A DNA stretch of 48,706 nucleotides from Bacteroidales bacterium (GTDB lineage: Bacteria; Bacteroidota; Bacteroidia; Bacteroidales; Paludibacteraceae): NCBI GenBank assembly GCA_012518275.1, contig JAAYSS010000017.1:1-48706 (forward strand), read 5' to 3'. The notes beneath the pieces are model-generated. The model was not told the DNA's origin and did no database searches. It worked only from the letters and a program-made list of their open reading frames with translations. How positions within the stretch are numbered: position 1 is the stretch's first letter; each line of letters begins with the position of its first letter. This document shows positions 35,582-44,300 of the stretch, in pieces. Both the position numbers and the translations under genes were made by a program.

Positions 35582-36229
35582 ATGCTTAAAACTATTGCCC
35601 CATCAATTTATGCTGCTGATTTTGCAAATTTGCAATCTGCATTTGAAATGGTAAATGAGAGCAAAGCCGATTGGGTACATATTGATGTGATGGACGGACG
35701 ATTTGTACCTAATTTTTCTTTTGGTTACCCGATGGTGGAAACTGCTAAAAAACATTGCAGGAAGGTGATAGATGTGCATCTTATGATTGTGGAACCGAGA
35801 AAGCACGTGGAAAATTTTGTTAAGTCTGGAGCTGAAGTTCTTACTTTTCATTACGAAGCCGTAGAAAAACCTATAGACCTGCTTCGTCAAATTAAAAGTT
35901 TAGGAATTAAGGCGGGTTTAGCTGTAAATCCCGATGTGTCGGTCAACAAATTGAAAGGGTTAGTTAAACATGCAGATATGATTTTGCTGATGTCGGTATT
36001 TGCCGGATATGGTGGACAAAAATTTATTGACACTGCCTATTCCCGAATAAAGGAGCTTAAGCAGGTAATAGCTGATGAAAACCCAGGTTGTTTAATTCAA
36101 GTAGATGGTGGAGTGAATACCGAAAATGCATCCAAACTTTTTGAGTGTGGAGCGAATGTTCTGGTTGCCGGAACTTCGGTGTTTGGATCTGGAAATCCTA
36201 AGGATGCGATAGAAAAAATGTTGGTATAG
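35582..36229 (+). CDS. rpe: Ribulose-phosphate 3-epimerase-family protein
   Basis: A 215-residue TIM-barrel epimerase that interconverts ribulose 5-phosphate and xylulose 5-phosphate, or a related hexulose phosphate. Metal and catalytic residues are in place: H33 and D35 (VHIDVMDGRFVPN), H66 (DVHLMI), D175 (QVDGGVN). The loop that usually reads MSVNPGFGGQ is MSVFAGYGGQ (137-146), so the substrate may not be ribulose phosphate; an allulose-6-phosphate epimerase is a possible alternative. It is divergent from the XylR-like regulator. Confidence 0.88.
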   Translation: MLKTIAPSIYAADFANLQSAFEMVNESKADWVHIDVMDGRFVPNFSFGYPMVETAKKHCRKVIDVHLMIVEPRKHVENFVKSGAEVLTFHYEAVEKPIDLLRQIKSLGIKAGLAVNPDVSVNKLKGLVKHADMILLMSVFAGYGGQKFIDTAYSRIKELKQVIADENPGCLIQVDGGVNTENASKLFECGANVLVAGTSVFGSGNPKDAIEKMLV

Positions 36230-36320
36230 ATATTTTTCAATAGAGATTATTCAACTTTCGCAAGTAATAAAACTTTCTAATTTATAATAAAAAAAGCATA
36301 TAATTTTGATAAAGTAGCAG

Positions 36321-37300
36321 ATGTTCAGTGATTTTACATCACAAAACAAACCAAAAAATATGTTGCAATACTCTTTCAGAGATAAGCAGTTTTTCACTTC
36401 AAGTAAAAAAGGAATTGATACAATTTTGGTTTCATACGATCTTTGAAATTTTCGGACAAAAAATTCAGTTTTTCTAAAGCCGACAATCTAAAGTATTGTA
36501 ATTAATTACAACAACAAACTTATATTACTGTTGCTGTTCCCGTATTTTGAGATTAAAACCTCACCAAAATATACCTTTCAGATTAATGCCTGCACAAGGC
36601 TAAAAACGATACAGCAAAAAACGCGATAAATTAAGCAAAGGCAATGAACGCATCGGTGATTTCTTCCTAACTGAAATTGATTCCATGATTAATATAATTC
36701 TAATTCGTTTCGATTACGTGCTTGTTGACAGTTGGTTTACTTGCTTAGAATTGATCAAATTTATTGTTGTTTACAGCACAAATGTCATTTTATCGATATG
36801 ATAAAAATGGTAAAAATACGTTATAGTTATTTTGTTAATGGACTGATAAACAAATAAATATTTAATTTGCTTTGTCTAAAAAAGGCAGTTGGAATGGCAT
36901 GATGACAACCAACACAGAATTGACATTCGAACAAACTTATAAAATCTACTCAACCCGTTGGTCGGTAGAAGTATTTTTCAAAGTAAGTAGTATTTTTGAT
37001 TAGGAAAATGTCAAGCACAGGATTTTGATGCTCAAATTACTGCAACAATGCTTTGTATGTTGCAATACAACCTGCTTTCGGTCGTAAAACGGTTCAGCGA
37101 TAACAGAACATTTGGCGAGTTGTTTCAAGTCGTATAAAAAAGATTCGCTCAAAATTATAATAGACGAACAGATGTGGCTGATTATCACAGATATTACTGC
37201 AAAATTGTCCGAAATTATTGAGTTAAATACCGAGGTGTTAATGTGAAAATTTTTCTTTGAAAATGAAACACTTATAAAATACTTAAACTTGAAAACCTAA
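36321..37300 (+). pseudogene. IS4-family transposase remnant
   Basis: No open frame survives, but short translations in different frames follow the expected order of an IS4-type DDE transposase. FDYVLVDSWFTCLELIKF (from about 36709) is followed by HFIDMIKMVKIRYSY, then TYKIYSTRWSVEVFFK (around 36935-36982), which keeps the Y, R and E of the YREK motif. Next are AQITATMLCMLQYNLLSVVK and DSLKIIIDEQMWLIITDITA, ending at a TGA at 37244, with a frameshifted tail to about 37300. Several frameshifts and stops make it non-functional. The first part, from the ATG at 36321, reaches a stop after 41 codons and does not align clearly. Confidence 0.8.
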
Positions 37301-37301
37301 A

Positions 37302-37326
37302 CGCAAGCGGGTTAATGGAGCTTGCG
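37302..37326. repeat. Hairpin at the right end of the IS remnant
   Basis: CGCAAGC (37302-37308) pairs exactly with GCTTGCG (37320-37326) over an 11-nt loop, partly overlapping the right terminal repeat. It lies 34 bp before the next gene and could end read-through from the element or occlude that gene's leader. Confidence 0.6.
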
Positions 37327-37359
37327 AAAGTTAAATAATATACTAAACACAACGTAAAA

Positions 37360-38613
37360 ATGAAAAGAAAAACTACAATTTTATTGCTTATTATCCTTGT
37401 ACTATTGATGGTAAGCGTAACCGCCTCAGCGCAAGCTGTGGTAGGCGAAAAAATTAAAGTAGACAATCTCTACTATTGTATCACGAGTCTCACGCCCGCT
37501 ACGGTAGAAGTAGCGCCGCAAAACGATGTCGCACCTTACTGGAATGAAGCTGATAAACCTACTGGCGATCTTGTTATACCCGCCACATTAACGCACGATG
37601 GTATGGAATACACTGTTAACAGTATTGGAGGAAATGCTTTCCGCGCATGCGAAAGTTTAACTGCTGTCACCATACCCAATTCGGTAGAAACTATTGGTAG
37701 TCAAGCTTTCCGCGACTGTAAAGGCTTAACCGCCTTCTCCATACCCAATTCGGTAGAAACCATTGGAATGAGAGCTTTCTTTAGTTGCAAGCAATTAACT
37801 ACTGTTAGCATACCTGCTTCAGTAACAACCATTGGAGAAACTCCTTTTAGTTGGTGCACGAATTTAACCACCATTACGGTAGATAAAGCTAATACAGCAT
37901 ATTGCAGCCAAGACGGAATACTCTTTAATAAAGACATGACGACCATTGTAAGATATCCTCCCGCAAAGGCAGATACAGCTTATACTATACCCGCTTCGGT
38001 AATAACTATTAGAAATTCCGCTTTCAATGAAGCCAAACTAACTGCTGTCACTATACCCAATTCGGTAGAAACCATTGAAGAGTATGCATTCAATGCTTGT
38101 AGGGCACTAACTGTTATAAACATACCCAATTCGGTAGAAACCATTGAACTTGGGGCTTTCAATAATTGCCAGAAATTAACCGCCATTAATTCACAGATAG
38201 TAGACCCCGCTACGGTTACGTTAGGAAATAACGTGTTCCGTCGTATACCGAAAGGTACAGACGATAATGCCTGTACATTATATGTACCTGATGGCAGCAA
38301 ACTTGACTATCAGGAAGCCGCGCAGTGGAAAGACTTCGCACCGAATATAAAAGAAGATACTTTCACAGGTTTGGAGAACAACCTTACGGAGCAAGGTGTC
38401 ACTGTACGTGGTGGCAAGGGAGAGATTTATATCTACATCTCTGTAGGAGCAAGTCGTAACTTGTCCGAACTATCGGTAGATGTGTATAACCTATCAGGAG
38501 CTTTGGTGTACAGTGTAGAAACGTCACGTACCTTGTTCCTACAAATTCCTATTGATACGGGTGTGTATGTTGTCCATACAAGTAACGGAACTGAGAAAGT
38601 TATTGTCTGGTAG
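37360..38613 (+). CDS. BspA-like leucine-rich-repeat surface protein with probable T9SS sorting domain
   Basis: A 417-residue secreted protein: signal peptide (MKRKTTILLLIILVLLMVSVTASAQA), then LRR_5/BspA-type repeats of 23 residues (IPNSVETIGSQAFRDCKGLT and similar, about residues 85-310). The C-terminal domain (about 340-417) ends TGVYVVHTSNGTEKVIVW, matching type A T9SS sorting domains (GxYxV ... KVIV). BspA-like proteins of oral Bacteroidales bind fibronectin and other bacteria. Here it would be a surface adhesin of unknown ligand. The gene starts 22 bp after the IS right end. Confidence 0.88.
   Translation: MKRKTTILLLIILVLLMVSVTASAQAVVGEKIKVDNLYYCITSLTPATVEVAPQNDVAPYWNEADKPTGDLVIPATLTHDGMEYTVNSIGGNAFRACESLTAVTIPNSVETIGSQAFRDCKGLTAFSIPNSVETIGMRAFFSCKQLTTVSIPASVTTIGETPFSWCTNLTTITVDKANTAYCSQDGILFNKDMTTIVRYPPAKADTAYTIPASVITIRNSAFNEAKLTAVTIPNSVETIEEYAFNACRALTVINIPNSVETIELGAFNNCQKLTAINSQIVDPATVTLGNNVFRRIPKGTDDNACTLYVPDGSKLDYQEAAQWKDFAPNIKEDTFTGLENNLTEQGVTVRGGKGEIYIYISVGASRNLSELSVDVYNLSGALVYSVETSRTLFLQIPIDTGVYVVHTSNGTEKVIVW
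37672..38190 (+). repeat. 69-bp tandem-type repeats encoding the LRR units
   Basis: Repeat units begin with ATACCC-type starts at 37672, 37741, 37810, 37987, 38053 and 38122. Spacing is 69 bp for most neighbours and 66 bp between 37987 and 38053. A 25-bp block starting ATACCCAATTCGGTAGAAAC is identical at 37741, 38053 and 38122 and differs by one base at 37672. The near-identity at the DNA level, not only the protein level, suggests recent expansion or gene conversion and slippage-prone repeat number. Confidence 0.8.
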
Positions 38614-38814
38614 ACTTTCTATAAACAAAACATCATATTGTGTTATGGTGTTTTCTTGGCACTGTCCATAAAAATTGTGTAAACGAAAAACTACAGGCGA
38701 GCAAGAATCTTGTACTCGAGTTAGTGTATTTAGAGTATATGTGCTGTAAGGAGCTTTTCAAAGAATACTTTCATTCGATTTTTTTGATTTTGTACCTTTT
38801 GTTGTATGGCTATA

Positions 38815-38927
38815 TAGTCGCTCCTTAAGATCTTATTATTTGTCTAACATTCAATTAAATAAGAGTAAGTATTGTTGATGACAACTTATATATATTAGAT
38901 AATTATGATGTTTTTAAGGAGCGACTA
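38815..38927. repeat. Perfect 14-bp inverted repeat 113 bp apart end to end
   Basis: TAGTCGCTCCTTAA at 38815-38828 and its exact reverse complement at 38914-38927 flank an 85-bp AT-rich core. The layout could be a small non-autonomous element (MITE-like), a long-loop hairpin, or a paired binding site. No transposase is near. Confidence 0.6.
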
Positions 38928-38954
38928 AGTATTTGATTTAAGTAGATAGTGAGT

Positions 38955-39035
38955 GAATGTCGCAAATGTATAGTGGTTGGAAACTCTGTGTTTGGAGCCG
39001 AAAATTCTAAAAAGGCGATAAAAAAACTCACGTAG
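38955..39035 (+). pseudogene. Decayed 3' end of a second ribulose-phosphate-epimerase-like gene
   Basis: The frame reads ECRKCIVVGNSVFGAENSKK then AIKKLT and TAG. It lines up with the C-terminus of the intact rpe above (ECGANVLVAGTSVFGSGNPK then DAIEKMLV), including the phosphate-binding GxSVFG. An in-frame TAG at 38943 lies just upstream and I see no further homology before it, so only the last 26 codons survive. The match is about 50-60% by eye, so this was a related gene rather than a recent copy. Confidence 0.6.
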
Positions 39036-39302
39036 ATGTTTTTTGTCATATTAACGTTTTATTGCGCGTAAACTGTCACTTGATTTTCGCAAACTATCTA
39101 TGTTTTGGTGTAACAAAAAATTTAATTTGTAAATTATTAACTGGCTGAGAATTGTTCTATTTTTAAGTTAGTTAGATGCAGATAGTTTTATTAAATAAAT
39201 GGTTGGCATCTAAGAAAAATGAGATTTATACAAAAATGTCAAGATGATTTTGTATCTCTTTTTCTAAGTAAATGATAATCTAAAAAGGGAAAAGGTAAAT
39301 TT

Positions 39303-41141
39303 ATGAAAACATTAAAATTAATAGCTTACTTGAAGGTTCTTATTGTATTATCTCTATGTTGTTCTCCTTCGCAGGTAAATGTTTCTAATATCATTTTAAA
39401 TGAAAATGATATAAAACTAAGTGTGGGAGATGAATTTACCTTAGTAGCAAATTTATACCCTGAGAACATAACAGAGAGTCAAACAATTAAATGGGCATCT
39501 TCAGATGAAAAAGTTTGTACTGTTTCACAAGGTGTTGTAACAGCAGTAGGTGTGGGTTCAGCAGAAGTTATTGCAACAGCAGGCAGTGCGTCTGCAAAAT
39601 GTTTGGTCCAAGTGGGTTCAATAAAGTTCAAAAACAAAGTTGTTCTAAATCGGGACGGCTTTTATGTACGTACAGCTTATAATTCTAAAGATGATATTAT
39701 AATCAAATACATATACGATGTTAATGGGGGACAGATTACACCGACTAAGGCATATATGGGCGTTAACTCACTTTCAGATGAACAGATTTTATCAACTCCA
39801 TTTGTTCATGATACGTATGATAGTACAGGACCTGTGTGGATGCCTGAGTATTGGTATTTGGGACAGCAACATGGCTATGAAGTATGTAGAATAATTGCAA
39901 CACATGATAAGACACAAGAAGATGTTGGTAGTATTTGGAAAGATAATTTGGGGAGAGAATTTACACTTGGTAAGGTGGAAGGAAGTTCACTTTATTTTTT
40001 ACCAAAAATTATTATTGGTTCGCCAGAAGGCAAGGATATTCGTACTTGGAAAGTACCACAAGACAATGATAAGATTACATCCATGATGCATGTCTCTGGA
40101 GCAATTCACACAAAAACTGTCAACCAAATATCCTCCAAACCTAGATTTAATTATAGACCTTTTCAAAAAGTAGTCAACAGGAGATATCTTGCAGACGGAA
40201 AGGAAATCACAAGTTCTAATACGATAATATATTGTAATGTTTTTATTGTCTCTGAAACGATAAAGGTAATTAATCCTACGAAGGTAACACAATGGTTCCC
40301 TGATGTGAAACACGTCAATAAAGGATGGGAGATGTTTGAGATTGATCAAGCGTTTTGTTTTACTGGCCTGGGCACTGCAGTAAATACTGTTTTGAATGTT
40401 AAATATCCTCTTAATTTTACACATTATGGGGCAAATCAAGCACGAACTCTTGTACCGGTAAGAGGATTTAATTCTTTTACTATTATTCCAAAGACCAAAC
40501 CAATTCAATTTGCAGGAGCATTCACGGATTTTCGGAAAGAAGTAAATACTTCTGATTACAAAAATAACTCGGGAATTCAATTTTATCGTGATGAGTCAAG
40601 TGTGCAAGATATTAATAACTTACCAGACAGAATCATTTCTTATCTTAGAAATTCTAAAGGAGACTATCTTTTGGGATTTGCCTCTGGATTATCCTTAGTA
40701 ACAGGTATTACAAAAAAAGAAGAGAGAGTAAAATATATTCCTAAAGGAAATTTATATTGCAATCAAGCTTTACGTTTTAGCCCATCGCAAAAAAACAAAT
40801 TTTATGTTCGAGCCATTGAAGGGGACGCTTTTCCTGATCGATTATTACCTCGAGGCACGTATGAAGTAAACTATTATTTCAGTTATTTTGATCCAAGTGC
40901 GCAAAAAAACAAAGTATATTGGTATAAGGATGGTGACAATTACTTAGTTTACATTCATTCGTTTGACAGGCAGGAAAATGCTGAAATTTTATTACCGACA
41001 GAAATGGATGATTTTTCTGTTGAGATTATTGAAAAAACTACAGCTACTACATTGCTTAATAATGTAGTTAAAAACGGAATGTTAAATGTTTCTTTTACAG
41101 ATGATGCAGCTAACTATTTAGTTCTTTTGCTTAAAAATTAA
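39303..41141 (+). CDS. Unrecognised lipoprotein with N-terminal Ig-like (Big_2) domain, linked to SusC/SusD
   Basis: A 612-residue protein with a hydrophobic signal ending LSLCCS (Cys19 or Cys20 as the lipid anchor). Residues about 28-103 form a bacterial Ig-like group 2 domain (LSVGDEFTLVANLYPENITE, IKWASSDEKVCTVSQGVVTAVGVGSAEVIATAG). Residues 105-612 are a large domain I do not recognise; it holds WMPEYWYLGQQHG, RYLADGKEI, GWEMFEIDQAFCFTGLG and a C-terminal beta-domain (NYLVYIHSFDRQENAEILLP). The central part might be a glycan-binding or catalytic unit. It is separated from SusC by 187 bp and is a natural partner of the locus. Confidence 0.82.
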   Translation: MKTLKLIAYLKVLIVLSLCCSPSQVNVSNIILNENDIKLSVGDEFTLVANLYPENITESQTIKWASSDEKVCTVSQGVVTAVGVGSAEVIATAGSASAKCLVQVGSIKFKNKVVLNRDGFYVRTAYNSKDDIIIKYIYDVNGGQITPTKAYMGVNSLSDEQILSTPFVHDTYDSTGPVWMPEYWYLGQQHGYEVCRIIATHDKTQEDVGSIWKDNLGREFTLGKVEGSSLYFLPKIIIGSPEGKDIRTWKVPQDNDKITSMMHVSGAIHTKTVNQISSKPRFNYRPFQKVVNRRYLADGKEITSSNTIIYCNVFIVSETIKVINPTKVTQWFPDVKHVNKGWEMFEIDQAFCFTGLGTAVNTVLNVKYPLNFTHYGANQARTLVPVRGFNSFTIIPKTKPIQFAGAFTDFRKEVNTSDYKNNSGIQFYRDESSVQDINNLPDRIISYLRNSKGDYLLGFASGLSLVTGITKKEERVKYIPKGNLYCNQALRFSPSQKNKFYVRAIEGDAFPDRLLPRGTYEVNYYFSYFDPSAQKNKVYWYKDGDNYLVYIHSFDRQENAEILLPTEMDDFSVEIIEKTTATTLLNNVVKNGMLNVSFTDDAANYLVLLLKN

Positions 41142-41317
41142 AATTATATGTTTTGACTTTGAAAAAAATCAAATAACTATTACATAAAAAAGGCACACAA
41201 ATCTCCATGCTATAATTTTATTCTATAATACAGTGTCTTGTGTTTTGTTATACGGATAGTTTGATAGCTGTTGAGTTTTGTTCGAAAGCCGTGTGTGTAA
41301 ATATTAAAATCTTAAAT

Positions 41318-41332
41318 ATGATGAAACCATGA
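41318..41332 (+). promoter_or_regulatory. Four-codon leader ORF overlapping the susC start
   Basis: ATG ATG AAA CCA TGA (41318-41332) sits directly before susC. Its stop TGA overlaps the susC ATG at 41329 as ATGA. It could couple or compete with translation of SusC; it may also be chance. Confidence 0.3.
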
Positions 41333-44300
41333 AAAAAAATTCAAGTCTTTTGTTTCTCTTACTTATGAGTTGTTCAATAGTATTTAATTCTTTCGGGGCA
41401 AATGCGAATTTAGGAACAAGTAAAGAAAGAGGAGTAGTATTAGAATTCTATGACACGAACTTGAAAGTACAAGACAAGCGAATTACAGGTCGTGTTTTAG
41501 ATGAAGAAGGGTCGTCAATAATTGGTGCTAAAGTAGTCGAATTGGGGCGAGAGAGTACCAACGGGACCATAACTGATTCTGAAGGTCTTTTTAATTTGAC
41601 CGTGAGTGATAATTCAATTATTAGAATCTCCTATATCGGGTTCTTATCTCAAGACATTAATACAACAGGTGAAACAAATTTTCAGATTGTTTTAAAGGAG
41701 GATAGGAAGACATTAGACGAAGTTGTCGTTATTGGATATGGGACACAAAAGAAAAGTCATTTAACAGGTGCAGTTTCAACAATAAATACTGAAGAGAACT
41801 TACAAAGCAGACCAGTTTCAGATATTGGACGAGCAATTCAAGGTGCATCTCCGGGATTGAGTATTAGTGTGCCAAGTGGAGAAGTAGGTGTTGATCCAAT
41901 TATAAAAATAAGGGGACAGATAGGTTCTTTCCAGGGAAGCACTTCACCTTTAATATTGTTGGATAATGTTGAAGTTCCTAGTCTTCAATTTATTAATCCT
42001 GATGACGTGGAGTCTATTTCAGTACTAAAAGATGCCGCTGCTGTATCTATTTATGGTGCAAAGGCTGCTTTTGGTGTAATTTTAATTACAACTAAGAAAG
42101 GAAAGGGCAAAGATAAAATTGAAGTTAAGTATTCAAATAACTTTTCTTTCCAAAATCCATGGAAAAAGATTGAAATGGCAGGAAGCAACGGTATTAGATA
42201 CAATCTTGATGCTTGGTTGCGTAATGGGCGTGATTTAATAACCTTACGTTTCGCTCAAAACCAAGAGAGTTATGAAAGAATTCTTGAATGGGAGCAGAAG
42301 TATGGAGGAAAGTTAGGCGTTGATGATCCAATGGTGTATGGCAGGGACTGGTATGTAGATCCGGCTACGGGGAGGAAGTTTGGAGTAAGGTTATATGATC
42401 CGGCAGATTATTTGCTAAAAGAATGGGCGCCGACTCAGCAACATAATTTATCAGTTAGTGGCACAAGCGGCAAAACATTCTATAATATAGGTATAGGCAC
42501 ATTGGATCAAAGTGGAATGATGAAGCCTGCGAAAGTTGACAAGTATAAGCGTCGTAATTTCTCACTACGCATAAATAGCAAGGTTAATAAATTCTTTACC
42601 GCTAGAGCTGGGGCTATGTTTACTGTGTCAGACAAGTTATATCCTTTTACGACTAGCAACACAAGTGGAACAGACGTTTGGTATTGGATTTACCGATGGA
42701 ATATGCTTTTTCCACATGGTAATTATGAAACAGGAGAACCCGTTCGAGGTCCATGGTATGAGACTATGCAGGCTAATACGGGAAGTCGAAAAACAAACTT
42801 TATGAATGTTAATATCGGTGGTACATTAGTTTTTAATCCAAATTGGAAACTTGAATTTGATTATGACTATACTAACCGAGAAAACATACACACGCAACCT
42901 GGAACAAAATATACTGCAAGGGATATTAATGTAGTTGCCGGAGATTTGCGATTTGATGATGACGGTAATGAGGTGTATGTAAACAAAGATGGTGAGGTGG
43001 TTGAAAGCTCAGACCCGGACGCAATGAGAGCATATGATTTGCCATTAATCACTTATCGCTTACCTTCAGGAGATCCTAACTATATGAGACGGAGTCATTC
43101 AAATTCATATAGGCACACCATAAATACATATACTACTTACGATTTTACTTTTGACGACTTACATGTCTTTAAATTCTTATTAGGTTTAAATAGTGTTACT
43201 TATGATAGTTCTTCCCAATGGTCGAGAGTAGATGAGCTTATCGATGTTGTAAATCCCCAATTTAACTTTGCAGTCGGACTTCAAACTGCTGGAGGAGGTG
43301 CTTCGTGGCAATCCCAGCTAGGTTACTTTTCTCGGGTGAATTATACTTTAAATGATAAATATTTGTTAGAAGCAAACATAAGATATGACGGTTCATCCAA
43401 ATTTCCTGGAAAATTAAAATGGCGTTGGTTCCCCTCATTTTCTGCTGGATGGATTGTGTCACATGAGGATTTTATGCAATGGGCTCTTCCGGTTATGAAT
43501 TTCCTTAAATTAAGGATGTCATGGGGAACAATAGGTGATCAAACGGTTCCGTCCAGTTTATATTTGCCTACCATGAGTATAAGCGAGAGTTTATGGATAG
43601 GAGCTGATGGGCAGAAGGCAGTTAGAGTGGGTACTCCTTCGCCAGTATCAGCTAATGTTACATGGCAAGATATCACTACGTTAAATTTTGGTGCAGATTT
43701 GCGTTTTTGGGCAAATCGTTTAGGCATTTCTTTTGATTGGTATCAAAGAGATACAGAAAATATGATAGTTCCAAGCCCTGGTGTGTCAACAACATACGGA
43801 GCCGCTGCCCCATTGGGAAACTTTGGGTCACTAAGAACAAGAGGCTGGGAACTTGAACTTGACTTTAATCATCGTTTCCAAAACGGGTTAAGGCTCAATT
43901 TAAGAGGAAGTTTGTCTGATGCTAAAACAGTTATTACAAAATATGGAACAACTAAAAGTATAGACAGTTGGTATGTAGGGAAAACCTACGGAGAAATTTG
44001 GGGGTATGAAACTGACCGCTTATTCCAATATGATGATTTCGTTTTAGATGATGAAGGACAGCCTCAACTTATTACACTTACAGAGGATGAAAGTGCGCTA
44101 TATGCAGGGAGGAGAACTTATTGGTTAAAAAATGGACCAAATGGAGAAAAACCAGTATATCAAGCTGGTTTACAAAGAGGTACTAATTTTTTCTTTGGTC
44201 CCGGTGATGTGAAATTTGTAGATCTTGATGGAGATGGAGAAATAAGCCCTGGTAACCGATTAATTGATGATCATGGCGACCTAAAAATAATAGGTAATTC

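Larger units (their letters stand above)
36248..37337 (+). mobile_element. Decayed IS4-type insertion sequence with terminal inverted repeats
   Basis: The ends form a 17-bp inverted repeat with one mismatch: TATTCAACTTTCGCAAG at 36248-36264, and CTTGCGAAAGTTAAATA at 37321-37337 in the opposite sense. Between them lies a broken transposase. The 1.09-kb size is shorter than a full IS4-type element (usually about 1.3-1.5 kb), so internal deletion is likely. I found no convincing target-site duplication beside the ends. Confidence 0.8.
38614..39302. other. Gene-poor 689-bp stretch between the LRR gene and the glycan locus
   Basis: No gene of supportable length. It holds an imperfect resemblance to an IS end near 38655 (CTGTCCATAAAAATTGTG, low confidence), a perfect 14-bp inverted repeat (38815-38828 and 38914-38927), a decayed epimerase tail (38955-39035), and an 8-bp dyad TTAGATGC/GCATCTAA (39172-39179 and 39206-39213) that could be an operator. 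A 62-codon open frame at 38640-38828 has no recognisable match and ends within the left repeat; I do not call it a gene. Confidence 0.6.

Noticed and set aside
37672-38190. CRISPR array
   Set aside because: The regular spacing comes from in-frame leucine-rich repeats of a secreted protein; the intervening segments are conserved too, and no cas genes exist nearby.
38640-38828. 62-codon frame in the gap after the LRR gene
   Set aside because: No recognisable product, no promoter or ribosome-binding site, and it ends inside the 14-bp inverted repeat. A possible IS256-type end near 38655 is too weak to call.
39172-39213. 8-bp dyad TTAGATGC/GCATCTAA as a terminator
   Set aside because: The loop is 26 nt and no T run follows; it is mentioned only as a possible operator.
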